Positions 37,330 through 49,889 of a DNA stretch of 64,000 nt are shown here, piece after piece; within the stretch, counting starts at the first letter, position 1; every line of letters begins with the position of its first letter. The position numbers and the translations under genes were made by a program. This DNA comes from Caprella mutica (lineage: Eukaryota > Arthropoda > Malacostraca > Amphipoda > Caprellidae): positions 124,001 through 188,000 of the forward strand of contig CANNZV010001136.1 of NCBI GenBank assembly GCA_947561585.1. The letters run 5' to 3'. The notes under the pieces are model-generated. The model was not told where the DNA came from. It searched no databases and saw only the letters and a list, made by a program, of their open reading frames with translations.

Positions 37330-38957
37330 TAAGGCTCGGACATTGGGGCATTTATAAGTTAAATGCCACTAGCGCTCATAATGCTCCAAACGCTATAAAC
37401 GCCCCAAAATGCTCAAAACGCCCCAAAATGCTCCATATGTACTCTGGTTGACTTCAATTGCGCACCAAGATTGAGTAATGTCAAATAACTGTATCATTCT
37501 TACCGGGTGGACAACTGCACTTTTAAGTGTATTTAATGGTTCATAGAGCTTAAACGTGAATGATCGAACTAATTTCACATAGTTATCTACCAGTGATTGC
37601 TGAGACTGTTTATTTAGGTAACATTAATAATTCATACATTTCTTTCCCCATCCTTCATATTACCAATAATTAGTTCGTATAAATATACTTAAACTAAAAA
37701 TAGATTAAAATACGAATTTGATATTGATAGAGAGATAGCTTCAGTGAAATACCAGGGTATGTGTTTGTGTGCTATTGCCTAGGTACAGTCAAAGAAATTG
37801 TATCCGTATTTATTTTTTGATAGTTAACTAATTTAAAATGTTGAAGAGAAATCATATTACAGGTAAAGCTCGGGCAAAAAATATCCGTTCTATAAGGGCC
37901 ATGTAGCTCTTACAATGACATCTTTAAATTATATGGATTAACAAATATATTCTATGTCTACCATCAATCTAGTCATGCATTGATTAATTTGATTATATTC
38001 ACTTAATGAGTTAATGTATTGTTGTTCAGTTTTTTTAATGATTTAATTTTGTTACCCTTTTCTTATACATTTTCTTTGATTAGAAAAGTTCTATAAAAAT
38101 TAAAAAGAGGTGTAACTATTCTAATAGTAACCCTAGATTTTCACGTAATTCATATCTATTTAGTTGCAAATATCTTTGTTTTATTTTGCATACCTTATTT
38201 TTTCGTACATTTGTTTGAGTAAGTAAATACAGGGTTGAATGTTTTGCAAGGCGTAGTGAAGAAACCAGACTGAAATATTTCTCGAATTGACTCCCTAAGA
38301 TGTTTCCCGCTATGCTAGTGCCACTGTTACTTCCACAGAAGTAGATATTATTCTTTTTATTGAAATATGTGGTCTCAGATAGACGATGAAGGGTCAAAAA
38401 ATTTTTAAAGAAGTAATGGTTTTATCTTGTTAATATGGGTTAACTTTCACATTCTTACAAAACTTCAACAACATGTGATGCTAGAATTTTCTGTAACATT
38501 ATAGACTCGATATAGATTCCAATTATTATATGTACTGCATACGTTCGTTTTGGTTTCAATATTTATTGTTCTTTTTCTTATGTTTTTTCAAGTATTGCAC
38601 AATACTTCTGAGCCTTACATATTTACATAATGATTTTTCAAAATGAATTATTTATCGATAAAAATTAGAGATAATTCTTGTGTATATTTCATCCAAAAAC
38701 TCTTCAAAAAACAAAACCTCGTTAAAATTCTTACTTTGATAAGTAACACGCCTTTTCTTTCGGTGCATGAAGCACTCAAAAAACTGCCTCAAATGCTCCA
38801 ATAACTGTTCCCAAATGCACTGATAAGTGCCCCAAATGCCCCGATAAGTGCCCCAAATGCTCTTTTCTATCGCTCCTACTGCACATTTATAGCGCTACAA
38901 ATGCTCGTTTTGACCGCTACTACTGCTCTTTTTTAAGTGCCCAATGTCCTAGCTCTA
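37330..38957. mobile_element. Non-autonomous hAT-type element, copy 2
   Basis: A close full-length relative of the 29136-30776 element, in the same orientation, with its own exact 8-bp duplication CTAATAAT (37322-37329 and 38958-38965). It lies about 0.7 kb beyond the large TIR element. Short frames inside match those in copy 1 only by shared descent. Confidence 0.9.
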
Positions 38958-39484
38958 CTAATAATATATCATAAATAAGAAAATCACGTGTAAATTTTAT
39001 TTCAAACAATACTGAGGTATAATGAGCTTAAAGCAAATATGATTTAAAATATATTATTCTAAATATATCAGTCTCTGATCTATTTCTTCAAAATAAATAA
39101 ACTTTAGCACTAATATTTTTATACCTATTGTGATTGAGATCGAAATGTTTTAAGAAAAGACGAATCTATTTATAAAATACTTAATAAACCGTTTTTCGGA
39201 AGTATTTTCTTATGTAAATGATATTTATTCTATTACCATATATTTTAAAGTGTTCGACCTCAGTCCTTGTTTTCTTTATTCAAGTAGGCGCTAGTACGGT
39301 TTTCGTTATAACTATTATTACGTAATACGATTTGAGATAAGTGATTCGGTGTTAGTCCTTTATACCTAAGGAACCTCTCCCAATTCGATAAATTAATAAA
39401 ATATGCAAAATTAATGTAGGTATAATCATTCAAATCAAAAGGTTGTATTTTTATAAAATACTAAAGCAAATATTTTTTTAAAAC

Positions 39485-39660
39485 TACAGAATGTATTCTG
39501 GTCCGTTAACTTTACTAGCTTATTTTCTGGTCCGTTATTTTTACTAGCTTAATTTCTGGTCCGCTATCTGTACCAGCTTCAATTCTGGTCCGTCAACTAT
39601 ACTTGGTCCGTTTCTGGTCCGTTATCTTTACTTGCTCCCATTTCTGTATGTAGCCATTAT
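39485..39660. repeat. Degenerate ~33-bp GGTCCGTTA repeat
   Basis: Five or six units of TTTCTGGTCCGTTA-(N)n-TTTACT. The 60 bp before it (ATAAAATACTAAAGCAAATA) also precede the similar array at 48040, showing that both belong to one dispersed repeat. Confidence 0.7.
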
Positions 39661-40895
39661 AGGTAGGTAGGTAGGTATTGAAATAAAATGAAAGATTTAA
39701 ATTTTAATTACTTCTTCATTAAACTATTTATAAACTATTTTGTTATTAATGTACAACACTGACTATAATCACTGTACCTATAGTAATGTTTCAACATTAA
39801 TTAATATTAATTATTGTAGTTTGCCATGGAATATTTTTTAAACTAAATTCTTAGACAAAGAAAATGCGACAAAGAAACTTATGCAATATACCTACCTAAA
39901 TATAGGTAGCAACCTATGTCATCTTGAAACGGAGAAAAAAAATCACGAAACTGTTTTACTGTGTTTACATTTTCTGTTAATTGGTTAATTACTCATTTTA
40001 TATTGTTGTCAAAATAGATATGTTTTTAAATATTTCAATAAAATATAGGCTAGGTACTACGATGTTTTATGTAAAAAAAAAGTAGCTAGTGTTAGTAGGT
40101 ACCTACCTACCTACTCTAGCTAACCAATAAGAAAAGGATAGGAATAGACTGATAAGTTAGTAACTTATTATAGTACCTAGCATATAAGACTTATAATTTA
40201 TAGATAACTTTCGTAATTAACCCATAAAATATCTTCACTATAGCTAGGTAGGTATATATTGTATCTTGTTAATAATAGATGCAATGTCTCGTGCAGAACT
40301 ATGAATTTAGGTTCACAATATCTAGGTCGAAGTTATAGGTCAGACTGAATCATTTTCCGAGTAGTACAATGTTCGCCAAGCTATGAGTTTCCAAAATTGA
40401 ATATGTCTTGTGAATTAAATTGTCAGTCAGAATGTCATTTTATCTACCTACCTACTCCACTCATTGGAAAACTTTCATACTGGTTATCATTATTAAATGA
40501 GCACATTTATTTATTAAGCATATTCTTATACAGTATTCTATTTATTTTTATATATTTTGAAATAAATAATTCTCTTACATGCAATTTATTGTATCTTGAT
40601 TAATATTATCTGAAGGTGAAAGGTTTGAGTGAACACAGAGAATACTTTTTTTATATCGATCAGTTAATACAGGTTCAATTATAAATATCGAGGGTAAAGA
40701 ACCAAGTAACATCATACTTAACACGTTTCTTCCCGCGTGACCACCGGTGGTTGGTAGGACTATTTACCGAATGGCATACCTAATGGTACCGAATTGCATA
40801 CCGAATGGCACCAAATGGAGAATTATTGAAACGAAATGAGGAATACCGATGAACAAAGTGAAAATATCGTTAATTATTTGAAAAGATGAGCTATT
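39661..40895. other. Spacer with CCTA/TAGG tracts
   Basis: Short TAGGTAGG and CTACCTAC tracts are frequent. 40757-40820 has three imperfect copies of ACCGAATGGCA. No gene supported. Confidence 0.45.
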
Positions 40896-41114
40896 CCTAA
40901 CCGGATCGCACTTTGTCAAAATAAAATAAAATAAATCTTTAATAAGCCCTGTTTAGATGAACAAAGTATATTTATCATTACATAATTAAATATACTGGCT
41001 CCGTTAAAATACACATTAGGTACCAATTGTTTGATTTCACCTCCTCTGTTCATCTTAACATGGCTTATTAAAGAATTATTTTATTTTATTTTGACAAAGC
41101 GCGATCCGGTTAGG
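40896..41114. mobile_element. Foldback MITE (219 bp)
   Basis: The ends are inverted copies over about 65 bp: CCTAACCGGATCGC then TTTGTCAAAATAAAATAAAA, followed by TTTAATAAGCC and GATGAAC, all mirrored at the right end. Non-coding. Confidence 0.85.
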
Positions 41115-41187
41115 CACTTTAATCATGAAAAAAATCATTTTTTTGGATAAGTTTACTACACCTATCAATAATTACTCTAAACAAGAA

Positions 41188-41250
41188 CACTCTGCCTCAC
41201 TGACGTGAATAAAGAAGCGCTAATACCACTGTGCCACCATGCGGCATTAT
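41188..41250 (-). repeat. tRNA-like fragment, possible SINE head
   Basis: On the minus strand the segment starts GCATGGTGGCACAGTGGTAT, an A-box-like stretch as in tRNA genes, then TAGCGC. No proper B box or cloverleaf follows, so it is a relic or a SINE head rather than a gene. Confidence 0.3.
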
Positions 41251-41864
41251 TTCTATATTAATTTGACATTTTAAATTAACTGTATTCAAACGTGCGGGAG
41301 TAAATAAAAAGACTGGAATTTTTTACCCCAGATTGCTTTTTTAGATATGTACGCTTACGGTTGGATGAGACGCAATTTCTCTTTCAAAAAAGCTGTTTCT
41401 CTCATCTGCACCTGTCATCTGTTGCCCAGACTGTTATGTTCCCATGGCATCTTTTAGTGAGATATTCTCACAGTTTCATACAAGGCTATAAGTCTGACGA
41501 ATTATAAATTAGAATCAATTTCCGAAAATGACACATTGTTTTACAGTTTAGTCTTGTTTCAGTGCTTTTACACATGAATTGTAACATCTTACTTGTTATA
41601 ATATAACAATGTTAGTTAATTGTTTGTTTTTCTACCCTGTCATACATGAACATTTGAAATATTATCTTATTTTAAAGTTTACTTATCGTTCATATTATAA
41701 ATTTTATCTCCATTATTTTCAATCAGCGACAATTGTCCCAGCACCATTTATTGTCCTAGCATCATTTATTTCGTATCTATTCGTGTCATTGATTAATTAA
41801 TTAATTGATAAGTAATTAATATTCGTCATTAATTAATTAAATAATTGAACAATTTCGATCTTTC

Positions 41865-42710
41865 CCATATGCCGACCCCAGCAAATTTTATTTTAAATTA
41901 ATTTTTTCTTATGTATTTTTGTCCATAGAATCTGAAAATCATAACCGTTTTTTGTAGAAACTAAAACTTTCCGAGATATGAGGGTTTAAAGTTATAAATT
42001 CCCTATGTATTACTGAAGGATTGAGAACTTTGAAAAAACTGATGTATTCACGCTTTTTGGCCAAAGATAGCCGTAATATTGTTTGTTGTATCCGCTAGTT
42101 TGTTGTACTGCACACTTCATGATTGATTAATGGACATGACAGGGGGGTATGGGAGGCGGCACGCCCCCCTTTTTACGTATATCAATATTGAAGTAATAAA
42201 TGGAAACTATCGCAGAAACTGGAGATATTCGCTATATGTATTTGGGAGGCGTGCCGCCCCCGAGCCCCCTGCCAGGTCGTTAATCAATCATGAAGTGTGC
42301 AGTACAACAAACTAGCGTATACAACAAGCTACATTACAGTTTCATGTAAAAAACAATAATGTTTGAGTAATTTCAATGGAAACACGAGTTCAATGGAAAC
42401 TCATATCTCAAAAAGTATATCTTTTTACAAAAAACGGTTATGATTTTCGGATTCTATGAACAAAAATACATATATAAAAATAATTTGAATTAAATTTGGT
42501 GATGGTCATCAAATGGGAAAGAACCCGATATTGCCGCCACCCATACCCCCCTGCCAGGTCATTAATCAATCATGAAGTGTGCAGTACAACAATCTAGCGG
42601 AGACAACAAACTACATTACGGTTATCTTAAGCCAAAAAGCGTGAAAACACGAGTTTTTTCAAAGTTTTCAATCCTTCAGTAATACATAGGGAATAAATCA
42701 CTTTAAACAT
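41865..42710. repeat. Compound foldback repeats
   Basis: Block A (GTTGTACTGCACACTTCATG and flanks, with a small GC-rich hairpin GGCGGCACGCC) occurs at 42060-42145 and inverted at 42265-42345, forming one foldback unit. A further inverted copy is at 42535-42640, continuing to 42700. Block B (41870-41990, with AATCATAACCG) is inverted at 42390-42530. Another copy of block A is at 63225-63318. None encodes protein. Confidence 0.8.
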
Positions 42711-43130
42711 TCATATCTAAATTATATTTAAATTAGCTTTAGTAAAACAAACAGATAATTGTACATATATATGTATTATGTGATTAATATTATATTTAAA
42801 TTGTGACGATTAAGTATTTATAGTGAACCATTAATTTGTAAAAAAATATTAAGACAAGAATGCACAGTGAATTGTGTTTATAATAAATACATTCAGTTCG
42901 AAGCTAAATTAGTTATTAATCTATTTTTCAAATTTAATTTACTCTTCTGATGATAACTTACAATTATTTTCAAATATCTGAAGTCTTTGTGCAATACATA
43001 TATTTTTTTAATGTTGTTGAAATTTCATAACTAATTCATATAATATGTCGAAAATGAAGTCATATGACATATCCGGTAAAATTTATTTTAAAACTTGAAA
43101 TTTTTTTCGCGGTTTTATGTTTTTATCATT
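42711..43130. other. AT-rich 3' flank of receptor gene
   Basis: Downstream (3') of the minus-strand receptor ending at 43131. It should contain the 3' UTR and polyadenylation signal; no single signal stands out with confidence. Confidence 0.35.
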
Positions 43131-46100
43131 TTAATGTTGCGTATCCGGCGTAGATGTTGGACTAGTGCAACTTGGAGTATTACTAAACCGAAATTGAAGC
43201 AAAATGACGATGTAAGTTGCTATGAATCCAGCCATCTGAAAAAAATACTCATCTAGGTAAAAAAATAATTTGGATGTTGTAACATTCTAATTTATTTTCA
43301 TATGATAATTTTTTCGATATCATTATTATACTCACATCAACTGATCTTCCCCGTGACAATGTGAAAATTCCGCACACTTCGTGGTTTTGGTTGGCTTCTA
43401 TCAGTGAATGCAAAGATTCCAGCTAGAATATGGAAAAATTGGTGCTTATAAAAAATTGAAATCTCGGTCGAACCATTTGATAACAAAGAAAAAAGTGTTT
43501 GACCAAAAATCATACAAACAATTCTCAATGATCTTCTCAAGAAATTAAATCAGTCTATCAAGAAGTTCCAAAATCGTGAATAATTTATCTGTTGTTCTTT
43601 TAGCATTGTTTTCTAGAAATATACATACTGAAACAAATTCAAAACTCTATAACTTTATCAAATATTGAAATATATTTAGTGTAGTAAAGTTAGGGTTCAA
43701 CCCGGACATAATTTGAAAAAAGACATGTTTGGTACCATTGGAAGTGCAATTTTAAGTACTTTAATCATGTGAAAATCCACCGAAATCCTGTATGAGCAAA
43801 AAAATTTTATTTGAACTTAAATGAGGGGCACTGAAAATGTCTTTGAATGACTATACTAGAAATTTGAAAGTTCAACAAGATTTTTAACTTGCCTTTACTC
43901 CTGATCTTTTTGTAATTAATATTGACTTTTTTCGTTATTATAATAATATTGAATTATATTTATTATTTTCATAATAGAAAATAACAAAATTTGATAGAGG
44001 GGGGGGGGGGGGTGAGGTTGAAAAAATGTACTCTAGGTTAAAAAATGTCATTTTCTGTTATTTTTGAGCAGTAATTTGTTTAATTAATTCGTGTAGATGT
44101 GTTTATATTTTTTATTTCTAGGGTAGTACTAATAGGAGATGGATGAATGCTTAATTTTTGTGCTTAATTTTTTAACAGAAAAAAGATTGCCTGCTACTGT
44201 TGGAATAAAAGCCAAGGAAACCTTACTAATGTTTGCAAAGATTCGCAAAGAAGCCAAAATAGAGATGATCTCAAAAAGACCGAAATATAAAATGAGCAGG
44301 GACGATGGTGACCCCTGAATGCTCATCGCGGGCACTCCGGTGAATGCTGGAGGTATTTGTTCTGTTTGGCCAGTAAGACCACTGATGTATTCTTATTTCC
44401 CTTATTGAAAGTAAGGATATTGTCTGTGGCATATGCAATAACCGTAAGAAACGAGTTAAATGTGCACTGTGTTCTGGAAGGTTCCACAGGTCGTGTATAA
44501 GTCTGATCAAGGCACAGGCATTTGTTATCGTGAGATGGGTTTGTGTGACGGGTCGAGGGCGTGGTACAATCGACGTGGCTGTCGTAGCAGGATGAGAGTC
44601 CTAAATACTATTCCCAAGGGAGCTGTACTAGCTGTGGCAGGAGCCCCTCCAACGGTTATTGCAGGAGGCTCTGACGCAGAAGACCCAGTTAGTATGGACA
44701 AGGCTTATGGGCTTCTGTTACTGGGGCTGCAGTGCCCATATGGCAGTAGAGAAGCTCGCAAAGGTTTCTCTTGCTACTAAAATCAATCGGCAGGTGGCCC
44801 AATTTCTATAGACTGACTACCTACCTAAGCACCTAAGCTGCCTGAACCTATTGTCCTAATCGACACGCTTCTGACAATGATAAATTACAAAATAATAGTG
44901 ACAAGAAAATTACAAAGGAAAAGACTACGTCATATGGTGATGTAAGTGGAACAGTTCTTGAGCTGTCATCTTCGAAGGGACTGGTCCAACGAATCGAAGA
45001 GACTGTCAGAGATTTGAGGTATAAAGTAAACAACCGCCAGCCCCGCAAGATTTGATGATGCCAGAACCTCCGGATAATTCTCTAATTGTACCAATTGTTT
45101 TGGATGAGGAGGTTAAGAAGGCTGTTATTTCTTTCCGACCTTGTTCTGCCAGAGGACCTGTTGGCCTCAGGCCAGGTCATTTTATGACGTTATTGTCCTA
45201 TTCTTCTACAGAGGCCAGAGAACGTCTTTTGACCACTCTGACAGATTTTGTGAATGCAATTTTGAGAGGAAAAGTTCCTGAAATTGCTGTGCCAACTTTT
45301 TATGGAGCCTGATTGTGCACTTTAGTCAAGAAAGACGGTGGCATCAGACTCATAGCAGTTGGTAACACTTTGCTGAGGTTGGCTGCCAAAGTTGGTGCGT
45401 GCCCCTTATCACACTTTTGGTAGCGAATTAAGACCGGCTCGCTTGGGTTGTCTACGAAGTGTGATTGTGAAGCTGCCGTAAATTCTGCTAGACGGTACTT
45501 GAGTAACTGTAATCATTGAAGGGTGTTTCTTAAGGTGGATGTTAAAAACGCCTTCAACTGCCTGAGGCGAGACACCCTCCTTACTGTTATTCTTAACCGT
45601 GTGTCTGAGCTTTGTAGACTCTTATGGCATGCTTCACCTTCAGCTATTGTTTGTGATGACGAAGTGTTGAGATAGGAGGGTGACATTTTTGGACCGGCTA
45701 TGTTTGAAAAAGAATAGATGAGGTGGCTCCCAGTTTCGAGTCAGAGTTCAATATTTGGTATCAGTACGACGCAGCCCTGGGAGATGCACCGGGGAGAGTT
45801 CTGGAGAATGTAACAATGCAGTGCCCATAAATTGGTTGGACTTGAAGTTAATAGTGAAAAATTTGTACTGACCATCATCAATGATGCTGCTCCTGGTGAA
45901 ACAGAATTGATGTCCAGGCAGTGTTTCTTCATGTCAGGGTGTTAAATGAGGACAATTGCTCTTTGTTGGGAGCGCCTTTTAAGTGACTTTGGAATTCCTG
46001 CAGAGTCTGTACCTATTGATCTGTCAGTTCTTGGGGGTGGATAACCTTTAAGCCTTCTTTTTGTTGAGAAACGTTTTTTCCATTCCAAAGCTGCAATATG

Positions 46101-49100
46101 TTCTGCAGGCTTCTCCAGCTTATAATCACTTAGTCGAGCTTACCTGTTTTGACGAATCTCTTAGATCTGCCGTTGTCAGTGTGACCAATGTAGAGATGTC
46201 AGATGATTCTGGGGTTGTTGATGTAACTCTACTGGTTGGTATCGGAGGACTGGGTTGTAGGATAGTTGAGACACTGTCTTACCTGCTTTTGTGTCTTCAA
46301 TGTATTCTGTGAGTGATTAGGTTGATTTTTTCTTTCTAGTAATAATGTAGTTGATATCGGAGAGTTTACATGGAGGCAGGGTGTACAGGTTGATTTCCCG
46401 GTACCAGTCCATGAGTCCAGTCAAAAAGAACGGGATACACGACGGGCTCATTCATTTATGGCGAGTATGTTGGCTAGATCTTCTCAGGTGGCAAGAGCAC
46501 GACTGTTATCTGCATTTCTCTTAAGGAAACTGGAGTGTGGTTGAATGCGATTCCCATGCCGTCATTAGGTACACAGCTTCATCCAGAGGTCCTGAGGGTA
46601 GCCATTACTCTTAAAGTGGTTGTCAGAGTTTGTGAACCTCATTCTTGCCGCTGTGGTAGTTGGATGGATGTCAGATGATTGCATGACCTGTCTTGTAAGT
46701 ACAGTTCTGGCCGTCACCGAAGACATGTAGCAATGAAGGATGTTGTAAAACGGGCTTTGCAGAGAGCAGGATTTCCTTCAGTGCTTGAGTCTTGTTGACT
46801 TGACAGGGGGATAGTTAATGCCCAGATGGTATTACTGTGATCTCTAACATGAATGGAAAGAGTCTGATTTGAAAGTGCACATGTGTTGACACATTTGTCG
46901 TGACACACCTCAATGATTCCGCGGTTGAGGCCGGATCAGCTGCCGGGGCTGCGTTTTTTATGGCGTTTAATTCTTATTTTTAAGACAGACCTCAATGATT
47001 CCGCGGTTGAGGCCGGATCAGCTGCCGGGACTGCGTTTTTTATGGCGTTTAATTCTTATTTTTTATTCTTTAGAGAAACTGAACTTATCAATATTGTTTC
47101 GCTATTGTAAATTTTATAGACCCTTAGAAAAGAAATTGTACTTAAATTAAAGGACCATAATGTATAACATGATAATGTTGTAATAGAAGAAATTTAAAAG
47201 AATTAAACAAATTACTGTTCAAAAAATAACGAAAAATTACGATTTTAAACAATTAAATACACTATTTTTTTAAATTTACGCATCACCTGACAAATAATTT
47301 TTTAAAATTTTTATTTCGAAAATGAGAAAACAAATTCAATACCAAGATAACATACAAAAAATTAAGTGACAAGTACAAATACATCAGAAGTAATGGCTAG
47401 TTAGATTTTTTCAAGTAGTTTCAAATTTCTAGTAAAATCATCCAAAGACATTTTAAGTGTCCCTCATTCAAATTCAAATAAAATTTGTTGCTCAAAAATG
47501 ATTTTAGTGGATTTTCACATGGTTAAAGAATTTAAAATTGCGCTTCTAATGGTACCAAATTTGTCTTTTTTCAAGTTATGTTCGGGTTGACCTTGACCCT
47601 ATTTTGAGCTTAAATTGACTAGCCTAATTGTTAAAGATCACTAATACATACATCTTAGGAAAATAGGACAAATAATTATATCATTATGGTCAATAGAAAA
47701 TAATATAAAACTTGTTGATATATTAACACGAATTAAGGATATCCTTAATTGAACGTAATCTATCCTGCCAGTTTTCACCTGATCACGAATTGGTCGGAAG
47801 TTCTCTTCGTGTGCCAGGATGTTCAGGTGCCATTTGATAGTATTAATCTGCGATAAACACATGAAAGTATTAATTTTATTTCATTTTCTGATCATTGATC
47901 GGACTAGGGTCCGTTATCTTTACTAGGTTTATTTCTGTTCCGTTATTAATGTATAATCATTAATATTATCATTTAACAAGTTTGTATATTTATAAAATAC
48001 TAAAGCAAATACTCATTAAATCTAAAATAAAGTTCTGGTCCGTAACTTTACCAGCTTCATTTCTGGTCCGTTAACTTTACTTGGTCCATTTCTGGTCCGT
48101 TATCTTTACTTGCTCCATTGTATCCATAGAAAAGTTTAATTACAAATAAATTTGTGGAGATAAAGTTTTAATTAAAATATTTGAATAATAGTTACCTTCT
48201 CCGTTAGAGCATGGTTGGCGTCCAGGAAACTAATTGTGGGTATGATGGCTGTGACAAACATCGTAACTGCCATCAATTTCTGTTCAGTTTCATGAAATTC
48301 CCAAAGGATAATATAGTAAGTAGCGATCAGCAGCCAAAATAATAAACACAACATTGTCACCGCAAGACATTTCTCAATATAGATCTTGTTCATTTTCAAC
48401 ATGTAAAATGTTTGATTGATACTTTGATACAGCCTATCATAATTGACAGTTTTCAGATTCTCGACATCACTACACGTTGATTTTAGGGAATGTTTAAAGA
48501 ATGGATTTCCCATCGTTTCTTTGTAATTAAATTCCGAAATTAATCTTTTGTGCGAGTTATCAGGAGAAAATCTATTGCTCTTTGAAGGATGAACTCTTTC
48601 TATCGCTGCATCGGAAAATTTACCCAATTGATCTTCTAAGAAAAGTTGTGCTAGTCTGTTCATATGAAGTTGATTAATCCTTGTGGCGTTTATTAACCCA
48701 ATCACTATGAAAATTTTGTAAATTTTCGAAACTGTTGCTAGTATTGGAACAGAGTGTTTGATGTCCAGGTAAATGTACGAAAATATGTTCAAAGGGATAG
48801 TGATAAACTGGAACAATATACGTACAACAAACTCACGAATTAGTGCGTTGGGTTTAAATCGTCCAAGATACCCTTGAGAATTATATTTAAATTGTTCTTT
48901 CAAAATTGATGCGTTATACCAAAAGAGTATGTGAAGAAGGACGGCCGAAATTCCTGTTACGCTGCTATGAATTTGATTGACTAAATTCAACGTGTTGCTG
49001 GTTTGAAAAACGTCTTTACGATGAGTGAAATCGTAAAATGCATCTACCAGCACGAATGCAGTGGTTGTCATCCAGTATATAACACTCCAAATTTTCCAAA

Positions 49101-49203
49101 AGAGTAATTTACGGTTTGAAATAACTTCTTCATTTATTTGAAATGGGTATATCCCAACAGTTCTCATAAGAATCATATATTTTGTATCCAAATTCTGCAT
49201 CAT
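43131..49203 (-). CDS. Gustatory receptor 1, four exons, 422 aa
   Basis: Exons: 48196-49203 (336 codons), 47779-47847 (23), 43336-43422 (29), 43131-43235 (34 plus stop). All introns are phase 0 with GT donors (GTAACT, GTGAAA, GTGAGT) and AG acceptors. Exon 1 encodes an N terminus and several hydrophobic segments of a seven-helix membrane protein. Exon 3 ends [12 protein letters not shown]. Exon 4 carries [10 protein letters not shown], the T-Y-x5-Q-F signature of the last helix of insect gustatory receptors. These are ligand-gated cation channels in taste neurons. Total length (422) equals the neighbouring receptor, with identical exon 2 and 3 sizes. Intron 1 (348 bp) holds the GGTCCGTTA repeat. 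Intron 2 (4,356 bp) holds a dead reverse transcriptase, so splicing efficiency is uncertain. The ligand cannot be inferred. Confidence 0.88.
44290..47110 (+). pseudogene. Dead non-LTR-type reverse transcriptase
   Basis: Broken plus-strand frames read, in order: a segment 44460-44780; then 45052-45312 with [12 protein letters not shown]; then after a stop [12 protein letters not shown] (about 45330) and [10 protein letters not shown] (about 45533), which are reverse-transcriptase motifs 1, 2 and A; later C-terminal pieces to about 47060. Stops and shifts are many, and the downstream catalytic box is not intact. The motif wording matches a reverse-transcriptase family multicopy in invertebrates; I do not assign a clade. 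It runs antisense to the receptor whose intron it occupies. Confidence 0.75.
46907..47068. repeat. 82-bp tandem duplication
   Basis: Two nearly identical adjacent copies of a unit beginning ACCTCAATGATTCCGCGG, at the 3' side of the reverse-transcriptase relic. GC-rich compared with surroundings. Confidence 0.95.
47900..48120. repeat. GGTCCGTTA dispersed repeat in receptor intron 1
   Basis: Several copies of CTGGTCCGTTA(A/T)CTTTACT separated by AT-rich sequence, similar to 39425-39660. It fills most of the 348-bp first intron of gustatory receptor 1. Confidence 0.7.
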
Positions 49204-49889
49204 TTTAAATTTTGAACAATTGGTCCGGACCGGCGCTTAATAAGAAATGACGTGCTCTTTTTGTCTACTCAATTTGTGGAGCGAGATACTTCGAAGCTCT
49301 TGCAGCCAGTACCTTCTCACGCGAACTAACTCTCATTCATGCCGTTGATTATTGATTTAACAATTACTTTGAAAGTTTGAATTGGTATAGTTTTTATGTT
49401 CATAGTTCATGTCATAAATGAACTAGACGAGAGTTGTATTCATAATATGATGACCCTTTACTTTTATATACATACTTCATACCTATAATTATGTGTACTA
49501 AACCTGGAATCACAATGGTGAAGGTTTCTTTTATCGCACATATGATCGCGCTCGATGGTCTATTTTTATTCGACAGACAAAAGAAGTCAATTAAAGTTGA
49601 AAAGAAAAATGCTCGATCTAAGACTACAAAAACACTAATTACTATAATTGTACACAGTAACGATCGATTGAAAATTGTTAATGATTCTTTTCAATAGCAT
49701 GTATTAAAGTTAAGAATAATATATATAATTGCATACTGTGTGTTTGGTTTAATTTAATTTGCAGTGGAATTTTATCATCCGTAATTATACTAAGACTTAA
49801 AACACAATTTGAATACATAATAGCAGGAGTAAGTAAGTATATAATTAATATATCTTGAATTCACCCAAATTCAATATAAAATATTAGGT
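49204..49889. other. Intergenic region between tandem receptors
   Basis: 686 bp separate the stop of receptor 2 (49890) from the start of receptor 1 (49203). It should hold the receptor 2 3' UTR and the receptor 1 promoter. A short plus-strand frame at 49491-49697 has no support. Confidence 0.5.

Larger units (their letters stand above)
43694..47592. mobile_element. Inverted-repeat-bounded element inside receptor intron 2
   Basis: 43694-43935 is the inverted, diverged copy of about 47350-47592. Shared blocks are CAACCCG(G/A)ACATAA, TTGGTACCATT, ATGTGAAAATCCAC and ACTAGAAATTTGAAA. The 3.4 kb between them holds the reverse-transcriptase relic. Either a DNA element was invaded by a retroelement, or two copies of a repeat happen to flank it. 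Sequence divergence shows it is old. It ends less than 200 bp from exon 2 (47779). Confidence 0.65.

Noticed and set aside
43337..43540. 67-codon minus-strand frame at receptor 1 exon 3
   Set aside because: Wrong frame; the splice-supported reading of the same DNA gives the receptor sequence.
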